Part shown: positions 5,199-5,316 of the stretch, piece by piece
Numbering within the stretch: position 1 is the stretch's first letter
How the letters are laid out: every line of letters starts with the position of its first letter
Source of the DNA: Pelobacter sp. UBA5610
GTDB taxonomy: Bacteria; Desulfobacterota; Desulfuromonadia; Desulfuromonadales; Syntrophotaleaceae
NCBI GenBank assembly: GCA_002424645.1
Contig: DIKU01000021.1
Coordinates: 519 to 5,834, forward strand
Direction: 5' to 3'
Length of the DNA stretch: 5,316 bases
Position numbers and translations under genes: made by a program
Notes under the pieces: generated by a model
Databases searched by the model: none
What the model was told of the DNA's origin: nothing
The model's input: the letters and a program-made list of their open reading frames with translations, nothing else

Positions 5199-5292
5199 CC
5201 TGCGAATGACGGAGATGGGCTCGCCCGGGTTGTTTGAGGAACATTACGGGTGGCTGCGTGGCGGATGAAGGGAGGCCATCAGGGGAAAGTGT

Positions 5293-5316
5293 ATGCTGAA
5301 TCCACAACTTCATGCT
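5293..5316 (+). CDS. Start of an unidentified plus-strand gene (cut by right edge)
   Basis: ATG at 5293 opens a frame of eight codons (MLNPQLHA) to the right edge. AGGGG ends seven bases before the ATG, a good ribosome site, and the frame lies divergent from ade after a plausible upstream region. Eight residues are too few to name a product. A minus-strand frame also enters from the right edge and stops at a TAA near 5195, but it has no supporting signals. Confidence 0.35.

Larger units (their letters stand above)
4932..5292. other. Intergenic region upstream of ade and of a probable divergent plus-strand gene
   Basis: These 361 bp hold no recognised gene. They contain the ade ribosome site (GAGGG next to 4937), an 11-bp direct repeat (5000-5010 and 5048-5058), a 7-bp tandem repeat (5027-5041), a perfect TATAAT on the minus strand (5193-5198) and a ribosome site for the plus-strand start at 5293. 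A 44-codon minus-strand frame (5052-5186) is noted among the findings. CCCCG and CGGGG near 5086 and 5115 could pair across a long loop, but there is no T tract, so I do not call a terminator. Confidence 0.6.

Overview
The window holds two gene blocks, both read on the minus strand, separated by an unusually long and structured intergenic region. The protein set is an HndA/HndB/HndC-type flavin hydrogenase module with split subunits, next to a two-gene purine salvage operon. Together with moderate-to-high GC and strong Shine-Dalgarno sites, this suggests a strictly anaerobic, Gram-negative fermenter or syntroph. It most resembles Desulfuromonadia/Desulfovibrio-type bacteria such as Pelobacter. 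That assignment is inferred from gene content, not from a marker gene.

Left block (1-1911, minus strand). The order of transcription is hndA (NuoE-like [2Fe-2S] subunit), hndB (small thioredoxin-like ferredoxin-fold subunit), then hndC (NuoF-like FMN/NAD subunit, cut by the left edge before its [4Fe-4S] motif). The gaps are 18-19 bp, each holding a ribosome binding site, so this is one operon. The order matches HndABCD of Desulfovibrio fructosovorans, so the [FeFe] hydrogenase HndD would be expected just past the left edge. The complex would couple NAD(P)H and ferredoxin to H2.

Middle (1912-2616). About 700 bp lie between the hpt stop and the hndA start. From right to left, in the direction of transcription, I see an AT-rich stretch, a good sigma70-type promoter candidate (2372-2400), a densely foldable segment (2210-2337) that can form a three-way junction plus an adjacent hairpin, a clear minus-strand intrinsic terminator (2123-2154), and a small inverted repeat (2062-2086). 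This could be an independent small RNA or small-protein gene, or a 5' leader that controls the hnd operon by attenuation. It matches no RNA class I recognise and is the most interesting part of the window.

Right block (2617-4931, minus strand). ade (adenine deaminase) is followed 11 bp later by hpt (hypoxanthine phosphoribosyltransferase). The hpt ribosome binding site overlaps the ade stop codon, so translation is probably coupled. Ade turns adenine into hypoxanthine and Hpt turns hypoxanthine into IMP, so the pair forms a complete two-step adenine salvage route.

Right edge (4932-5316). The ade upstream region carries an exact 11-bp direct repeat, a tandem 7-bp repeat and a perfect TATAAT on the minus strand. 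The first codons of a probable plus-strand gene begin at 5293.
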